Assembly (NCBI RefSeq): GCF_028331445.1 | Contig: NZ_JAQMHX010000007.1 | Span: forward strand, 285,807 to 349,806 | DNA: 64,000 nucleotides | Direction of reading: 5' to 3' | Source of the DNA: Candidatus Phyllobacterium onerii | GTDB taxonomy: Bacteria > Pseudomonadota > Alphaproteobacteria > Rhizobiales > Rhizobiaceae | Part shown: in pieces, positions 30,374 through 38,838 of the stretch | Numbering within the stretch: the stretch's first letter is position 1 | How the letters are laid out: each line of letters starts with the position of its first letter | Notes under the pieces: model-generated | Seen by the model: the letters and a program-made list of their open reading frames with translations, nothing else | The model's database searches: none | Told to the model about the DNA's origin: nothing | Position numbers and translations under genes: made by a program

Positions 30374-31491
30374 TGAATAAGGAGGGAGCCGGAAACGATC
30401 GCCTAGGAGCCAGCGGCGGGTCGCTGCTGGCCGGAGGGCCGTTGAAAGGCACTGATGGTCCGGATCATTTCATTGGGACCGCTGGCACCGACTGGATCGA
30501 CGGGGCTGGAGGCAACGACCATATCTTCGGCGGAAGCGGCGATGACTGGCTCTATGGTGGCGACGACAATGATGTCGTCGACGGCGGCGCGGGCGAAGAC
30601 CGGCTTAGCGGTGGCGCCGGAGCCGACACGCTCATCGGCGGAGCCGGGACAGACTGGCTGGACGGCGGCGCTGGTCCCGATCACCTGCTTGGTGGAGACG
30701 GCGATGACTGGCTTCGCGGCGGCGATAATTACGACACCCTCGACGGCGGAGCAGGCGAGGATCGCCTGAACGGCGGCTCTGGCAACGATGTTCTCGAGGG
30801 CGGCGAGGGCAATGATTGCCTTGCCGGCGGTGAGGGAAACGATTTCATTAACGGTGGCAAAGGCGATGACGTCATGGCTGGCGGTGCTGGCGATGATCTG
30901 TTCATCGGTGGCGTCGGCTCAGGCAATCATATCGACGGTGGTGATGGCATTGATACCGTAGACTACACGCTCGGCGATGGCGGGGCATGGGTGAGCCTGA
31001 TGACGGGCGAGATGTCCGGGGACATACTGTCGAATGTCGAGAATCTGACCGGCAGCCAATACGCCGACTCTCTTGAGGGCGATGACAAGGACAATATCCT
31101 GACCGGCGGAGCTGGGTTCGACATTCTCATTGGCAACGGCGGAGCGGATACTTTTCGATTTCTTTATGCCGAACATGGCGATCAGGAGCACGAAGGACAG
31201 GCTTACGGCGATACGATAGGCGTCTTCAGCTCGGCGGAGGGCGACAGGATCGACGTTTCGCCGATAGATGCGGATACGACCATCGACGGCAAGCAGGATT
31301 TCCATTTCATCCGCAACGGCGATTTTACCGGCAGTGCAGGTGAATTGCGGATGGTGGTGCCGGACAATGTGTACCCCAAGGATTATCTCCACCTGGAAGG
31401 AGATACCGACGGCGATGGCGATGCGGATCTGGTTGTCGCAGTGGTTGGCGATTTTGACCATGACTGGACCGTGAATGATTTCATCATGTGA
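30373..31491 (+). CDS. RTX calcium-binding repeat protein 2
   Basis: A 372-residue paralogue of the preceding gene. Nonapeptide repeats occupy about residues 20-185; the IDTVDYTLGDG...ENLTGSQYADSLEGD module comes after the repeats rather than before them, then a C-terminal domain like that of protein 1 ([16 protein letters not shown] shared) ending DFIM. The ATG overlaps the TGA of the first gene (TGATG), so translation is coupled. Likely secreted by a type I system encoded elsewhere. Function could be surface attachment or matrix structure; no enzyme domain is visible. Confidence 0.9.
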   Translation: MNKEGAGNDRLGASGGSLLAGGPLKGTDGPDHFIGTAGTDWIDGAGGNDHIFGGSGDDWLYGGDDNDVVDGGAGEDRLSGGAGADTLIGGAGTDWLDGGAGPDHLLGGDGDDWLRGGDNYDTLDGGAGEDRLNGGSGNDVLEGGEGNDCLAGGEGNDFINGGKGDDVMAGGAGDDLFIGGVGSGNHIDGGDGIDTVDYTLGDGGAWVSLMTGEMSGDILSNVENLTGSQYADSLEGDDKDNILTGGAGFDILIGNGGADTFRFLYAEHGDQEHEGQAYGDTIGVFSSAEGDRIDVSPIDADTTIDGKQDFHFIRNGDFTGSAGELRMVVPDNVYPKDYLHLEGDTDGDGDADLVVAVVGDFDHDWTVNDFIM

Positions 31492-31567
31492 GGCGGAACG
31501 AATCTTGAGTTTCATTACCAACAGTGCGCATTTGAACATCTTGTGATTTTGAGTCGAGGACGAATTT

Positions 31568-32545
31568 TTGGAAGACTGGGACCCTAACGTAGTCAAGATG
31601 CTCAGCATCTTCATGCCAACCACTTTTGACAGGCGCCTGGCCATCAAGGGACATTCCCGCTTCGTCCACTACACCACGGCCGAAAACCTGTTTCGCATTC
31701 TCGATCAGGAGGAAATACAGTTTCGAAACACGCGATGCATGAACGATTATCGCGATGTCGAACAGGGGGTCATGCAGCTGCACCAGTGGAACAATGATGG
31801 GGAAAACAGCGAGCCCCTGGCGAAAGCGCTCGAAGCCAGCAGTCCAGGGGTTTGGAGTGAGGCAATCAAGAAATACTACCAGGCGTTGCCGAGCCTACGC
31901 ACCCAATCCTATGTCCTTTCGGTCGCCGAACATGATCCCGCTGAAAATGACACCGGCCGGCTGGCGTTGTGGCGGGCCTACGAAAAAGGCGAGACCGGGA
32001 TCGCCGTCGTCGTCAAGGTCGCGCCTTTCATGCAGGTGACGGAGGCCCTTAAAGCCTATTCGAGCCCGGTGGCATACTGGACGCGGCACCAACTCGACGA
32101 CGAGTTCAAGGTCGTTACCCAGCGTGTGTCTGCCAACAAGGATTTCCTGTCGAAACTACCGAAACCCGCACTGATTGAAATGCTGTTCCTGATGCTGGTC
32201 TTCGCGGCGACCTGCTCCAAACATCCGGGACTGGGCGACGAGCGCGAATGGCGTGTTTTGACCAATCCGCAACTCTGGCCATCGCCCCAGCTAATCGAAC
32301 ACCATGACGTCATCGGTGGAATTCCGCAGACGGTCTACCGGATGCCGCTGAAAAACAGCCCCGCCGACAATGTGATGGGTATAGAGCTGCCCGAACTCAT
32401 CGACCGCGTCATCATTGGCCCAACCGCCTATGCCGGACCGGTCCGTGATGCGATCATTGCGAAATTGGCACAGAGAAAGATCGACGATCCCACGTCGAAG
32501 GTTGTCATATCGGGGATGCCAGTGCGTGCGAAGGCAATGGGATAA
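31568..32545 (+). CDS. DUF2971 family protein
   Basis: Cytoplasmic protein of about 325 residues with the DUF2971 pattern: HYTTAENLFRILDQEEIQFRNTRCMNDYRD near residue 34-63, YVLSVAEHD, then LALWRAYEKGETGIAV. Function is not established; the family turns up in variable and defence-rich regions. A TTG start at 31568 is used because GAGGA lies seven bases before it; ATGs at 31598 and 31613 are alternatives. It stands 76 bp after RTX protein 2 in the same direction. Confidence 0.85.
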   Translation: MEDWDPNVVKMLSIFMPTTFDRRLAIKGHSRFVHYTTAENLFRILDQEEIQFRNTRCMNDYRDVEQGVMQLHQWNNDGENSEPLAKALEASSPGVWSEAIKKYYQALPSLRTQSYVLSVAEHDPAENDTGRLALWRAYEKGETGIAVVVKVAPFMQVTEALKAYSSPVAYWTRHQLDDEFKVVTQRVSANKDFLSKLPKPALIEMLFLMLVFAATCSKHPGLGDEREWRVLTNPQLWPSPQLIEHHDVIGGIPQTVYRMPLKNSPADNVMGIELPELIDRVIIGPTAYAGPVRDAIIAKLAQRKIDDPTSKVVISGMPVRAKAMG

Positions 32546-32652
32546 ACAAAACTTGCTCTAGCCTCCTTTTTGACCAAAGAAAATTCTAGACTGAACGCAA
32601 CCTCAGGGCGTTCGAACCGAGGGTGCTATTTTCGCGTAAGGAGGATAGTCAG

Positions 32653-32769
32653 ATGCACGACCTAACCATAGTTCTGGCAATCTTCGCTATTGTTGTTCTC
32701 GCTTATCAGTCCGAGATCGATGACCGGCCGCCGGTCCAGGACGATGACCAGTCGGACTACGGTGACTGA
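32653..32769 (+). CDS. 38-residue single-span membrane peptide
   Basis: A small ORF with a near-perfect ribosome-binding site (AAGGAGG, 9 bases before the ATG). The peptide begins MHDLTIVLAIFAIVVLAY, one hydrophobic helix, followed by an acidic tail (EIDDRPPVQDDDQSDYGD). It has the look of a regulatory or toxin-like small membrane protein, but no family is recognised. It ends 1 bp before the convergent helix-turn-helix gene. Confidence 0.65.
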   Translation: MHDLTIVLAIFAIVVLAYQSEIDDRPPVQDDDQSDYGD

Positions 32770-32770
32770 C

Positions 32771-33001
32771 CTAATGGGCAGCGCCGGCAATATCGTCCGG
32801 AAGGCCAACGGAATGGGCAATGCGATGCAATTTCCCCGGCTCGGCATTCTCACCCATCTCGATGCCATTGAGTTCATCCACGGTCAGACCGCAGGCGATG
32901 GCTAGGTCCTCGACAGTGTAGTTGAATTTTTGCCTGATCATTTTCACCAGATTTGCGCTGGCAGCGATGGCTGAAGCCGTCGTATCAATCGTGTCGACCA
33001 T
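32771..33001 (-). CDS. Small helix-turn-helix protein
   Basis: A 76-residue protein with an XRE-like helix-turn-helix at about 25-70 (FNYTVEDLAIACGLTVDELNGIE). No other domain. GGAG lies eight bases before the ATG. It is divergent from the MarR gene (133 bp gap) and convergent with the 38-residue peptide. It may repress itself or a neighbour; target unknown. Confidence 0.7.
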   Translation of the reverse strand: MVDTIDTTASAIAASANLVKMIRQKFNYTVEDLAIACGLTVDELNGIEMGENAEPGKLHRIAHSVGLPDDIAGAAH

Positions 33002-33107
33002 GGCGGATCTCCGGATCTGGCAGGTTTCGGTCTCCCGAAATGCACGGGCTCATATTTGGTTCCCAAGCCGACGCAGCAGACTTCAATATCGGGATGGCCT
33101 TGACATA

Positions 33108-33119
33108 GTGCATATGCAC
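33108..33119. promoter_or_regulatory. Palindrome upstream of marR-type gene
   Basis: GTGCATATGCAC, a perfect 12-bp palindrome 16 bp before the MarR start codon. The same palindrome recurs at 33598-33609 before the next gene. Probable autoregulatory MarR operator. Confidence 0.7.
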
Positions 33120-33134
33120 AGTTATACTGCCTTC

Positions 33135-33563
33135 ATGAATGAGACATCATCCATGGACGCCTGCAATGGGTTCGCGACGAGACGTGCTGCTCGTTACATT
33201 ACGAGGCTTTACGAGCGACACCTTGCAGCAGCGCACGTGACGACCACCCAGTTCTCGATATTGGTGTTGCTGAGTGAGAGACCGGGTATGACGATGAGCG
33301 AGCTTGCGCGGGCAATGGTCATGGACAGGACGTCACTGGTACGGGCCATCAAACCAATGCAGCGTGATGGCTGGCTGAAGACGGAACCGGCGCTGGATGA
33401 GCCACGAAAGCTGGTGCTGTCACTGACCGAACCGGGTCAGAGCAAGGTTCAGGAGGCCAAGCCGTTATGGCAAAAGGCCCAGCAGGAATTCGAAGCCCAG
33501 GTAGGGTCCGAACGAGCCGCGCAATGGCGGCATGATTTTTTCGAGATGACACGCAGCACCTAG
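33135..33563 (+). CDS. MarR-family transcriptional regulator
   Basis: Winged-helix regulator of 142 residues, the standard MarR size. The helix-turn-helix is about residues 48-90 (MTMSELARAMVMDRTSLVRAIKPMQRDGWL). The start at 33135 follows the promoter-proximal palindrome; an open frame reaching 32922 would run through the divergent gene and is rejected. With identical palindromes before itself and the next gene, it probably represses both. The ligand is unknown. Confidence 0.92.
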   Translation: MNETSSMDACNGFATRRAARYITRLYERHLAAAHVTTTQFSILVLLSERPGMTMSELARAMVMDRTSLVRAIKPMQRDGWLKTEPALDEPRKLVLSLTEPGQSKVQEAKPLWQKAQQEFEAQVGSERAAQWRHDFFEMTRST

Positions 33564-33596
33564 AATGCCCAAGAGGCTAAAATGCGTGCCAGATAG

Positions 33597-33610
33597 TGTG
33601 CATATGCACA
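33597..33610 (+). promoter_or_regulatory. Palindrome upstream of the periplasmic-protein gene
   Basis: TGTGCATATGCACA, a perfect 14-bp palindrome 29 bp before the ATG at 33639, containing the same 12-bp core as the site at 33108-33119. Confidence 0.7.
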
Positions 33611-33638
33611 TAATGTTACAACACATAGGAGACAGAAA

Positions 33639-34025
33639 ATGACTGGATATTTGAAAATCGCTGGCAGTGCCGTCCTGTATGGCATGATCGCAGCAACATC
33701 GCCGGTTCAGGCCACCGAACCAGATCGCAATGTGGAAGAAGGGCACGCCGTCGTTACGACCCTTGGTAGTGACACGTCCGCCGTAACCTACTGGGTCAGC
33801 CAGGCCGATGGCTGGCATGTCGTGACAACAGTCGATACGAAGAACGCAGCGGTCAGTTCCGAGACCGGAAATCACGCGGTCGTAAGGTTCTCCGCGGTGC
33901 TGCAGCCGGGCCAGTCCCATTCGATCTCGATCCCGGTTGCCGTCGGGGAGAAACAGCCTGCACTGCTTATCCGGCGCGTGGCGGACCGGATCGAGGTGGA
34001 GACAGATCCGGCACTGTTGAACTAG
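33639..34025 (+). CDS. Unknown periplasmic protein, probable MarR target
   Basis: A 128-residue protein with an N-terminal signal peptide (about 1-25, ending SPVQATEP). The mature part is predicted mainly beta and contains no cysteine or obvious catalytic motif. AGGAGAC precedes the ATG. It lies after the MarR gene and behind the same operator, so expression is probably induced by the MarR ligand. No family recognised. Confidence 0.8.
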   Translation: MTGYLKIAGSAVLYGMIAATSPVQATEPDRNVEEGHAVVTTLGSDTSAVTYWVSQADGWHVVTTVDTKNAAVSSETGNHAVVRFSAVLQPGQSHSISIPVAVGEKQPALLIRRVADRIEVETDPALLN

Positions 34026-34037
34026 CGGGGTACCGCA

Positions 34038-36026
34038 TTACTGCACGAGCGATCTGGACTGGTTGATCCAGTCGATCGCTTCGTGATGCGGCATGGGCTT
34101 TGCAAAATAATGACCCTGCATGGTCACGCAGCCGAGTTGCCGCAGAATGCGCAGGTCGGCTTCAGTCTCGACGCCTTCGGCGACGACCTCGATTCCGAGT
34201 GACTTGCCGAGGCCGAGAATGGATTGCACCACTTTGCGATCATCCACCGATTTCGCGATGCCGTAGATGAAAGAACGGTCAATCTTGATCCGGTCGACAT
34301 GCAGTAGCCGAAGCGATGACATCGACGAATAGCCGACGCCAAAATCGTCGATGGCAATGCGTACGCCTTGTTTGGCCAAGGCCGCCAGTTTGCCTTGCAC
34401 GGAGCTGATATCCTTTGCGGTATCCTCGGTGATCTCGATCTCCAGCATGGAAGCCGGCAGATCGAGTTTACGCAATTTCGCGATTATCAGGTCGTCCACA
34501 GCGAGTTGAGACATCTCGCGTGGAGACATGTTCATCGCCACCCGCAGGTGACCGAGGTTCATTGCGCGCAATGTCTGCATCATGGCGCAGACATCCTTCA
34601 ATATGTATCGGAAGAGCGGTTCCGCAAGGCCGGAAAACGATGCGACCGCGACCAGATCGGTAGGGGGAATCCATCCGTGCCGCGGGTGGTTCCAGCGTAC
34701 GAGTGCTTCCAGATCGGTAATCTTGCGCCCGCCATTTCCAAAGATGGGCTGAAACCATACCTCCAATGCGTCATTGCTCATTGCCTTGGCAACGTCGCGC
34801 TCTATATCGCGCCGCATCGTGAGGTGATCGCGCAATTCGTCGTCGAACACATAATGTCGATTGCGACCCTGTGACTTTGCTCTGTAAAGCGCTGCATCCG
34901 CACGGACCAGCATCTCATCGACGTCCAGTTCGCTGGATACACAAACGCCAATGCTGACGCCGATGCGGCCGGCATCGAAGGTGGCGAACGGAATGGATAT
35001 TGCGGCGATCAACTTGGTGGCGAGTATCGACGGCGTCTCGTCATAACTGGCCGTGTCGAGCAGAACGGCAAACTCGTCTCCACCCAGACGTGCCACAAGT
35101 ACGTCGTTACTCAGACTCTGACGAAGCCTCCTGCCGACTTCCACAAGCACCCTGTCGCCCGCTTTGTGACCGAACGCATCGTTGATCGATTTGAAGCCAT
35201 CGAGGTCGAGAAGCATGAGCGCAAACCCGGCCTTGCTGGCGGATGGCAAAGACGCGACCTCCTGCATGAACCCGCTGCGGTTGAGAAGTCCGGTCAGTTC
35301 ATCGTGGGCGGCGCGATGTCCCATTTTGGCAGCGGCTTGCGTCGCCTGATCCCTGGCCGCTTCCAGAGAGAATGCCATGGCGGTGGCCTCGTTCTTCAGC
35401 CTGCTGGACTGCCAGAACAGTCCCTGGCTTTCCCGTGCACCGCGGATCAAGGCCGCGAGATAAATTATTGTCGTTGCCGCCAGACTATACCGGTCAAAAC
35501 CACCGGCAAAAACGAGGCATCCGGCCACCGACAGCAGAACCGGGACAATGTAACAGATCGGCATCAGCGCATAGGCAAAACCGGCGGTGACAGCGCCCGC
35601 AGTGATTCCGCACAGGACGACCAGGTAGAATACCGATTGCGGCGCAGTGTAACCATCACACAGAACGGCGATGAAAGCCCATACGATACCCGAGATCGCC
35701 GCCATGGCCGACTGCAGGAAGAGATGTTGTCTTACCGAGGCCGGGTCGAGGTTCTTCGGCTCAACCGGATCTGCGGGGTCAAGCAGCCGTACTGGGAACC
35801 GGCATAGAAATATACGCGCCACATTCACGAGACTTGAGGCGACAAACCACAACAACCCTGCCAGTCCTTGTCCGTAGTGAATAGCGACGAGCAGACTGAT
35901 CAACCCCAGGATAATACTGACCGGAACGGAAATGAGCATGCTGCGCCGCACGGCCAGGAGCTGGTCGGCGGCGATCAGATGCTGCAAGGGCAGCGCAAGC
36001 GCTTCTGCAGGTTGTTTGGGACTCAT
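34038..36026 (-). CDS. Membrane GGDEF-EAL cyclic-di-GMP protein
   Basis: A 662-residue protein that may make and break cyclic di-GMP. The N-terminal part (about 28-200) has around six membrane helices and no named sensor domain. The GGDEF motif is intact at 315-319 and EAL at 440-442, with DDFGVGYSS and EVVAEGVET of a working phosphodiesterase. The product-inhibition I-site expected just before GGDEF reads LSND rather than RxxD, so cyclase feedback is probably absent. It is convergent with the periplasmic-protein gene and stands alone on its strand. Confidence 0.95.
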   Translation of the reverse strand: MSPKQPAEALALPLQHLIAADQLLAVRRSMLISVPVSIILGLISLLVAIHYGQGLAGLLWFVASSLVNVARIFLCRFPVRLLDPADPVEPKNLDPASVRQHLFLQSAMAAISGIVWAFIAVLCDGYTAPQSVFYLVVLCGITAGAVTAGFAYALMPICYIVPVLLSVAGCLVFAGGFDRYSLAATTIIYLAALIRGARESQGLFWQSSRLKNEATAMAFSLEAARDQATQAAAKMGHRAAHDELTGLLNRSGFMQEVASLPSASKAGFALMLLDLDGFKSINDAFGHKAGDRVLVEVGRRLRQSLSNDVLVARLGGDEFAVLLDTASYDETPSILATKLIAAISIPFATFDAGRIGVSIGVCVSSELDVDEMLVRADAALYRAKSQGRNRHYVFDDELRDHLTMRRDIERDVAKAMSNDALEVWFQPIFGNGGRKITDLEALVRWNHPRHGWIPPTDLVAVASFSGLAEPLFRYILKDVCAMMQTLRAMNLGHLRVAMNMSPREMSQLAVDDLIIAKLRKLDLPASMLEIEITEDTAKDISSVQGKLAALAKQGVRIAIDDFGVGYSSMSSLRLLHVDRIKIDRSFIYGIAKSVDDRKVVQSILGLGKSLGIEVVAEGVETEADLRILRQLGCVTMQGHYFAKPMPHHEAIDWINQSRSLVQ

Positions 36027-36138
36027 CGCGTCTCTGCCAGAAATGCATCAATATTGTTGCCGGAAGACAACTTAACCGCCTTCTGCATAATTATTGGTAA
36101 CTTTTGCGAACGGGCAGGCTCACCCAACCATGCGGGTG

Positions 36139-36339
36139 TCAGTTTTTCAGGCCGCGGTCAGCGCAATAGGTCATGAACTCCTCCGGCAGCATTATGTCCT
36201 CACCTTCGACCTCCACCTGCAGGACCGGATGTTTGTGTACCGCGTGCAAGGCGTCCTTGGCGCATGGATATTTGATTGCCGTTATTGTCAACCGTCCCTC
36301 GACAATGAACACGCGAACGGTCGTGTCTAGCCGGGACAT
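36139..36339 (-). CDS. Small conserved-looking protein of unknown function
   Basis: A 66-residue soluble protein (MSRLDTTVRVFIVEGRLTIT start) with AAGGAG eight bases before its ATG. No membrane segment, signal or known motif. It is convergent with nothing and lies between the GGDEF-EAL gene and the HD gene; real because of the ribosome-binding site and balanced composition, but function unknown. Confidence 0.6.
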   Translation of the reverse strand: MSRLDTTVRVFIVEGRLTITAIKYPCAKDALHAVHKHPVLQVEVEGEDIMLPEEFMTYCADRGLKN

Positions 36340-36426
36340 CGCCGTGGCTCCTTTATATGTGCTTCGATTTGACCCCTTACATAATCATTGAAGTGCACAC
36401 AAAAAAGACCTCAGGTTTAATCTCGG

Positions 36427-37068
36427 CTATGCCTTCCACGCCGAGCCGCGGATGACGCTGCAGAAGTTGCCGCGGTGGAAATGCGGGTCCTTGTCGGCAA
36501 GAACATCGGCCTTGACGTTACCGAAGGTGGTGTCAGGCTTGTGCTTGATGCCGTCATAGAAGGCCTGGATGATATCCTCCTTGAAGTGGTCGCTGCGGGG
36601 ATGGGCGTGGACGACGGTCTCCCGCTCGGTATCGCTGTATTCGGGATAGGTCAGCCCGAGCACATCCATCTCGACGCCTGCGGTCACAAGCGCGACGACC
36701 GGGTGCATGTGCTGCGGTATGCCGGGTGTCGTGTGCAAAGCGATGGCTGTCCAGACGAGATCGATCTCGCTCTGTGCAATGCCATGTCCGCGCAGAAAGT
36801 CACGCGCCGCGTTGGCGCCATCGACCTCGAATCGCTCATGCGCACTGCTGTGCTGATGGGTCAGGCCCATGTCGTGGAACATGGCGCCGGTATAGAGCAG
36901 CTCCGGATCGAACATGAGGCCGCGATGCTTGCCGGCGAGCGCCCCGAAATAATAGACGCGGCTCGAATGGTGAAACAACAACGGCGAAGCGGTGTCGCGG
37001 ACAAGTTCAGTGACCTCGCGTGCCAGCTTGCTGTCGGGGATGCTGACCCCATCGATCGTCAATGTCAT
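36427..37068 (-). CDS. HD-domain hydrolase, cyanamide-hydratase-like
   Basis: Metal-dependent hydrolase of 213 residues. The HD pieces are visible: HHSSRVYYFGA (His), FHDMGLTHQHSS (His-Asp) and a downstream VWTAIALHTTPGIPQH (His). This set and the stretch HPRSDHFKEDIIQAFYDG resemble the cyanamide hydratase/Ddi2 group, which hydrates cyanamide to urea. Some relatives are annotated simply as HD phosphohydrolases. AGGAGAAG precedes the ATG at 37068. It is divergent from the GlxA-type regulator, a common pairing. Substrate is inferred from similarity only. Confidence 0.82.
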   Translation of the reverse strand: MTLTIDGVSIPDSKLAREVTELVRDTASPLLFHHSSRVYYFGALAGKHRGLMFDPELLYTGAMFHDMGLTHQHSSAHERFEVDGANAARDFLRGHGIAQSEIDLVWTAIALHTTPGIPQHMHPVVALVTAGVEMDVLGLTYPEYSDTERETVVHAHPRSDHFKEDIIQAFYDGIKHKPDTTFGNVKADVLADKDPHFHRGNFCSVIRGSAWKA

Positions 37069-37177
37069 GGGACTTCTCCTTCTTTCTGTTGGCAAAGTTT
37101 AAGAGATGCGCTAGCTTGGCTGCAATTGCTGTTTTACGACGAATACAGACATTCTCAACCAGAAAGGGACATGGACG

Positions 37178-38179
37178 ATGCCGGGCGGGCCGTTGAGGGT
37201 TGCGATACTGGCCGTGCCCGGCGTTCAACTGCTGGATGTGTCGGGGCCGCTTGATGTTTTTGCCGAGGCGAATGTGCAGGCCGGCCGGATGGTCTATGAG
37301 CTCTGCGTCCTTGGCACCCGGCCGGGCGACATCCGAAGCTCATCGGGCGCGCGGCTGATGCCGGACATGGTCGCGGGGGAAAACACGGACTTCAAGATCG
37401 ATACATTGCTGGTGGCGGGAGCGCCCAACGCAGCCGACGTGCCGGCCGACGGCCAAGTAGTCGATTGGCTGCGATCCGCCACGCCTTCCATGCGCCGCTA
37501 TGGTTCGGTCTGCAGTGGCGCGTTTTTCCTGGCACAGGCTGGCTTGCTCGACGGAAAGCGGGCCACGACCCATTGGGCGGTGGCCGAGCGGCTGGCCCGG
37601 GCATTTCCAGCGGTGACAGTCGACGCCTACGCACTCCACATCCGCGATGACCGCCTGTGGACGGCCGCGGGCGTCACGGCCGGTCTCGATCTGGCGCTGG
37701 CTCTGGTCGAGGAAGATCTCGGCCGCGAGGTGGCGATGCGGGTAGCGGGACAGCTCGTGATGTTCTTCAAGCGGCCGGGCGGGCAGATGCAGTTCAGCCG
37801 GAAAGGCGAGGCGGCGCCTGTTGGCCGGTCGGCGCTACAGGAGGTGCAGCGATGGGTCGCCGCGAACCCCGCCGAAGACCATAGCGTCGCAAGCCTCGCG
37901 CAGCGAACGGGGTTGAGCTCACGTCATTTCGCCCGCCTCTTCCGCCAGGAGGTCGGCATGACGCCGGGGGACTGGGTGGAGGAAGCGCGTGTCACCGCCG
38001 CACGCGAACTGCTCGAGAGCGGAGACGCTGCCCCGAAGCAGGTTGCCGGACGATGCGGGTTTGCCGATGTCGATACTCTGCGGCGCGCCTTTGTCCGGCG
38101 CGTCGGTGTGACACCGGCGGAATACCGGAAGAGATATCCACGGGAGGACATGAAAGTCGCCACGTCTCGAAACAGATAG
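37178..38179 (+). CDS. GlxA-family (DJ-1/PfpI plus AraC) regulator
   Basis: Regulator of 333 residues. The N-terminal DJ-1/PfpI domain (about 1-190) carries the nucleophile-elbow cysteine in GSVCSGAFFLAQAG; the C-terminal AraC-type domain (about 225-320) has two helix-turn-helices (VASLAQRTGLSSRHFARLFR and PKQVAGRCGFADVDTLRRAF). It is divergent from the HD hydrolase gene and probably controls it. Alternative start at the ATG is fixed by AAAGGG a few bases upstream. Confidence 0.94.
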   Translation: MPGGPLRVAILAVPGVQLLDVSGPLDVFAEANVQAGRMVYELCVLGTRPGDIRSSSGARLMPDMVAGENTDFKIDTLLVAGAPNAADVPADGQVVDWLRSATPSMRRYGSVCSGAFFLAQAGLLDGKRATTHWAVAERLARAFPAVTVDAYALHIRDDRLWTAAGVTAGLDLALALVEEDLGREVAMRVAGQLVMFFKRPGGQMQFSRKGEAAPVGRSALQEVQRWVAANPAEDHSVASLAQRTGLSSRHFARLFRQEVGMTPGDWVEEARVTAARELLESGDAAPKQVAGRCGFADVDTLRRAFVRRVGVTPAEYRKRYPREDMKVATSRNR

Positions 38180-38317
38180 GGGGCTGCGTCGATACGAGCG
38201 CACACAAAAGCGCGGCAGCCTGCGGAACGCTGTGGCGCGCCGGAGTTGCACCAAACTTTGTTCGTGTCATATTCACATCGAATAGACCCCGCCTACCGGA
38301 TTGGACAAAGGAACATA

Positions 38318-38779
38318 ATGATCTTGCTCTTGGCACTTCTGATCGGGATTGTAGCTGGTCTGCGCGCAATGACGGCCCCGGCGGCTATCAGCTGGGCTGC
38401 TCACCTCGGTTGGCTGCATCTTGGCGACAGTTGGCTCGCATTCCTCGGTTATGCATTCACACCCTGGATATTTACCGCCCTGGCAATCATGGAGTTGATC
38501 ACCGACCAACGGCCGTCCACGCCAAGCCGAAAGGTGCCGGTGCAATTTGGTGCACGTATCGTCATGGGAGCCTTGTGTGGTGCGGCGGTTGGAATCAGTG
38601 GCGGCTCAGCTTTAGGCGGTGCTGTCGCGGGTGTGATCGGTGCGATAGTTGGCACGCTAGCGGGCGCCGACATTCGCGGGCGGCTTGCCAGGAGCTTTGG
38701 TCAGGATCGGCCGGCCGCGATCATCGAGGACATTGTGGCGATAATTGCCGCCTTCCTGATCGTCGCTGCTTTACCGTGA
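38318..38779 (+). CDS. DUF4126-like small membrane protein
   Basis: A 153-residue integral membrane protein with four hydrophobic segments and glycine-rich helices (GALCGAAVGISGGSALGGAV). The beginning MILLLALLIGIVAGLRAMTAPAAISWAAHLG matches DUF4126-type proteins. AAAGGAACATA precedes the ATG at 38318; an upstream frame from 38246 has no support. Function unknown. Confidence 0.82.
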   Translation: MILLLALLIGIVAGLRAMTAPAAISWAAHLGWLHLGDSWLAFLGYAFTPWIFTALAIMELITDQRPSTPSRKVPVQFGARIVMGALCGAAVGISGGSALGGAVAGVIGAIVGTLAGADIRGRLARSFGQDRPAAIIEDIVAIIAAFLIVAALP

Positions 38780-38838
38780 CGCCAATGGCACTCGTCATGG
38801 CCCAATGCGCCGAAAACCGGCGGTTCTGATCACGATGT

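Noticed and set aside
28877..31491. CRISPR array suspected from dense repeats
   Set aside because: The repeats are in-frame 27-bp coding units of varying sequence without unique spacers.
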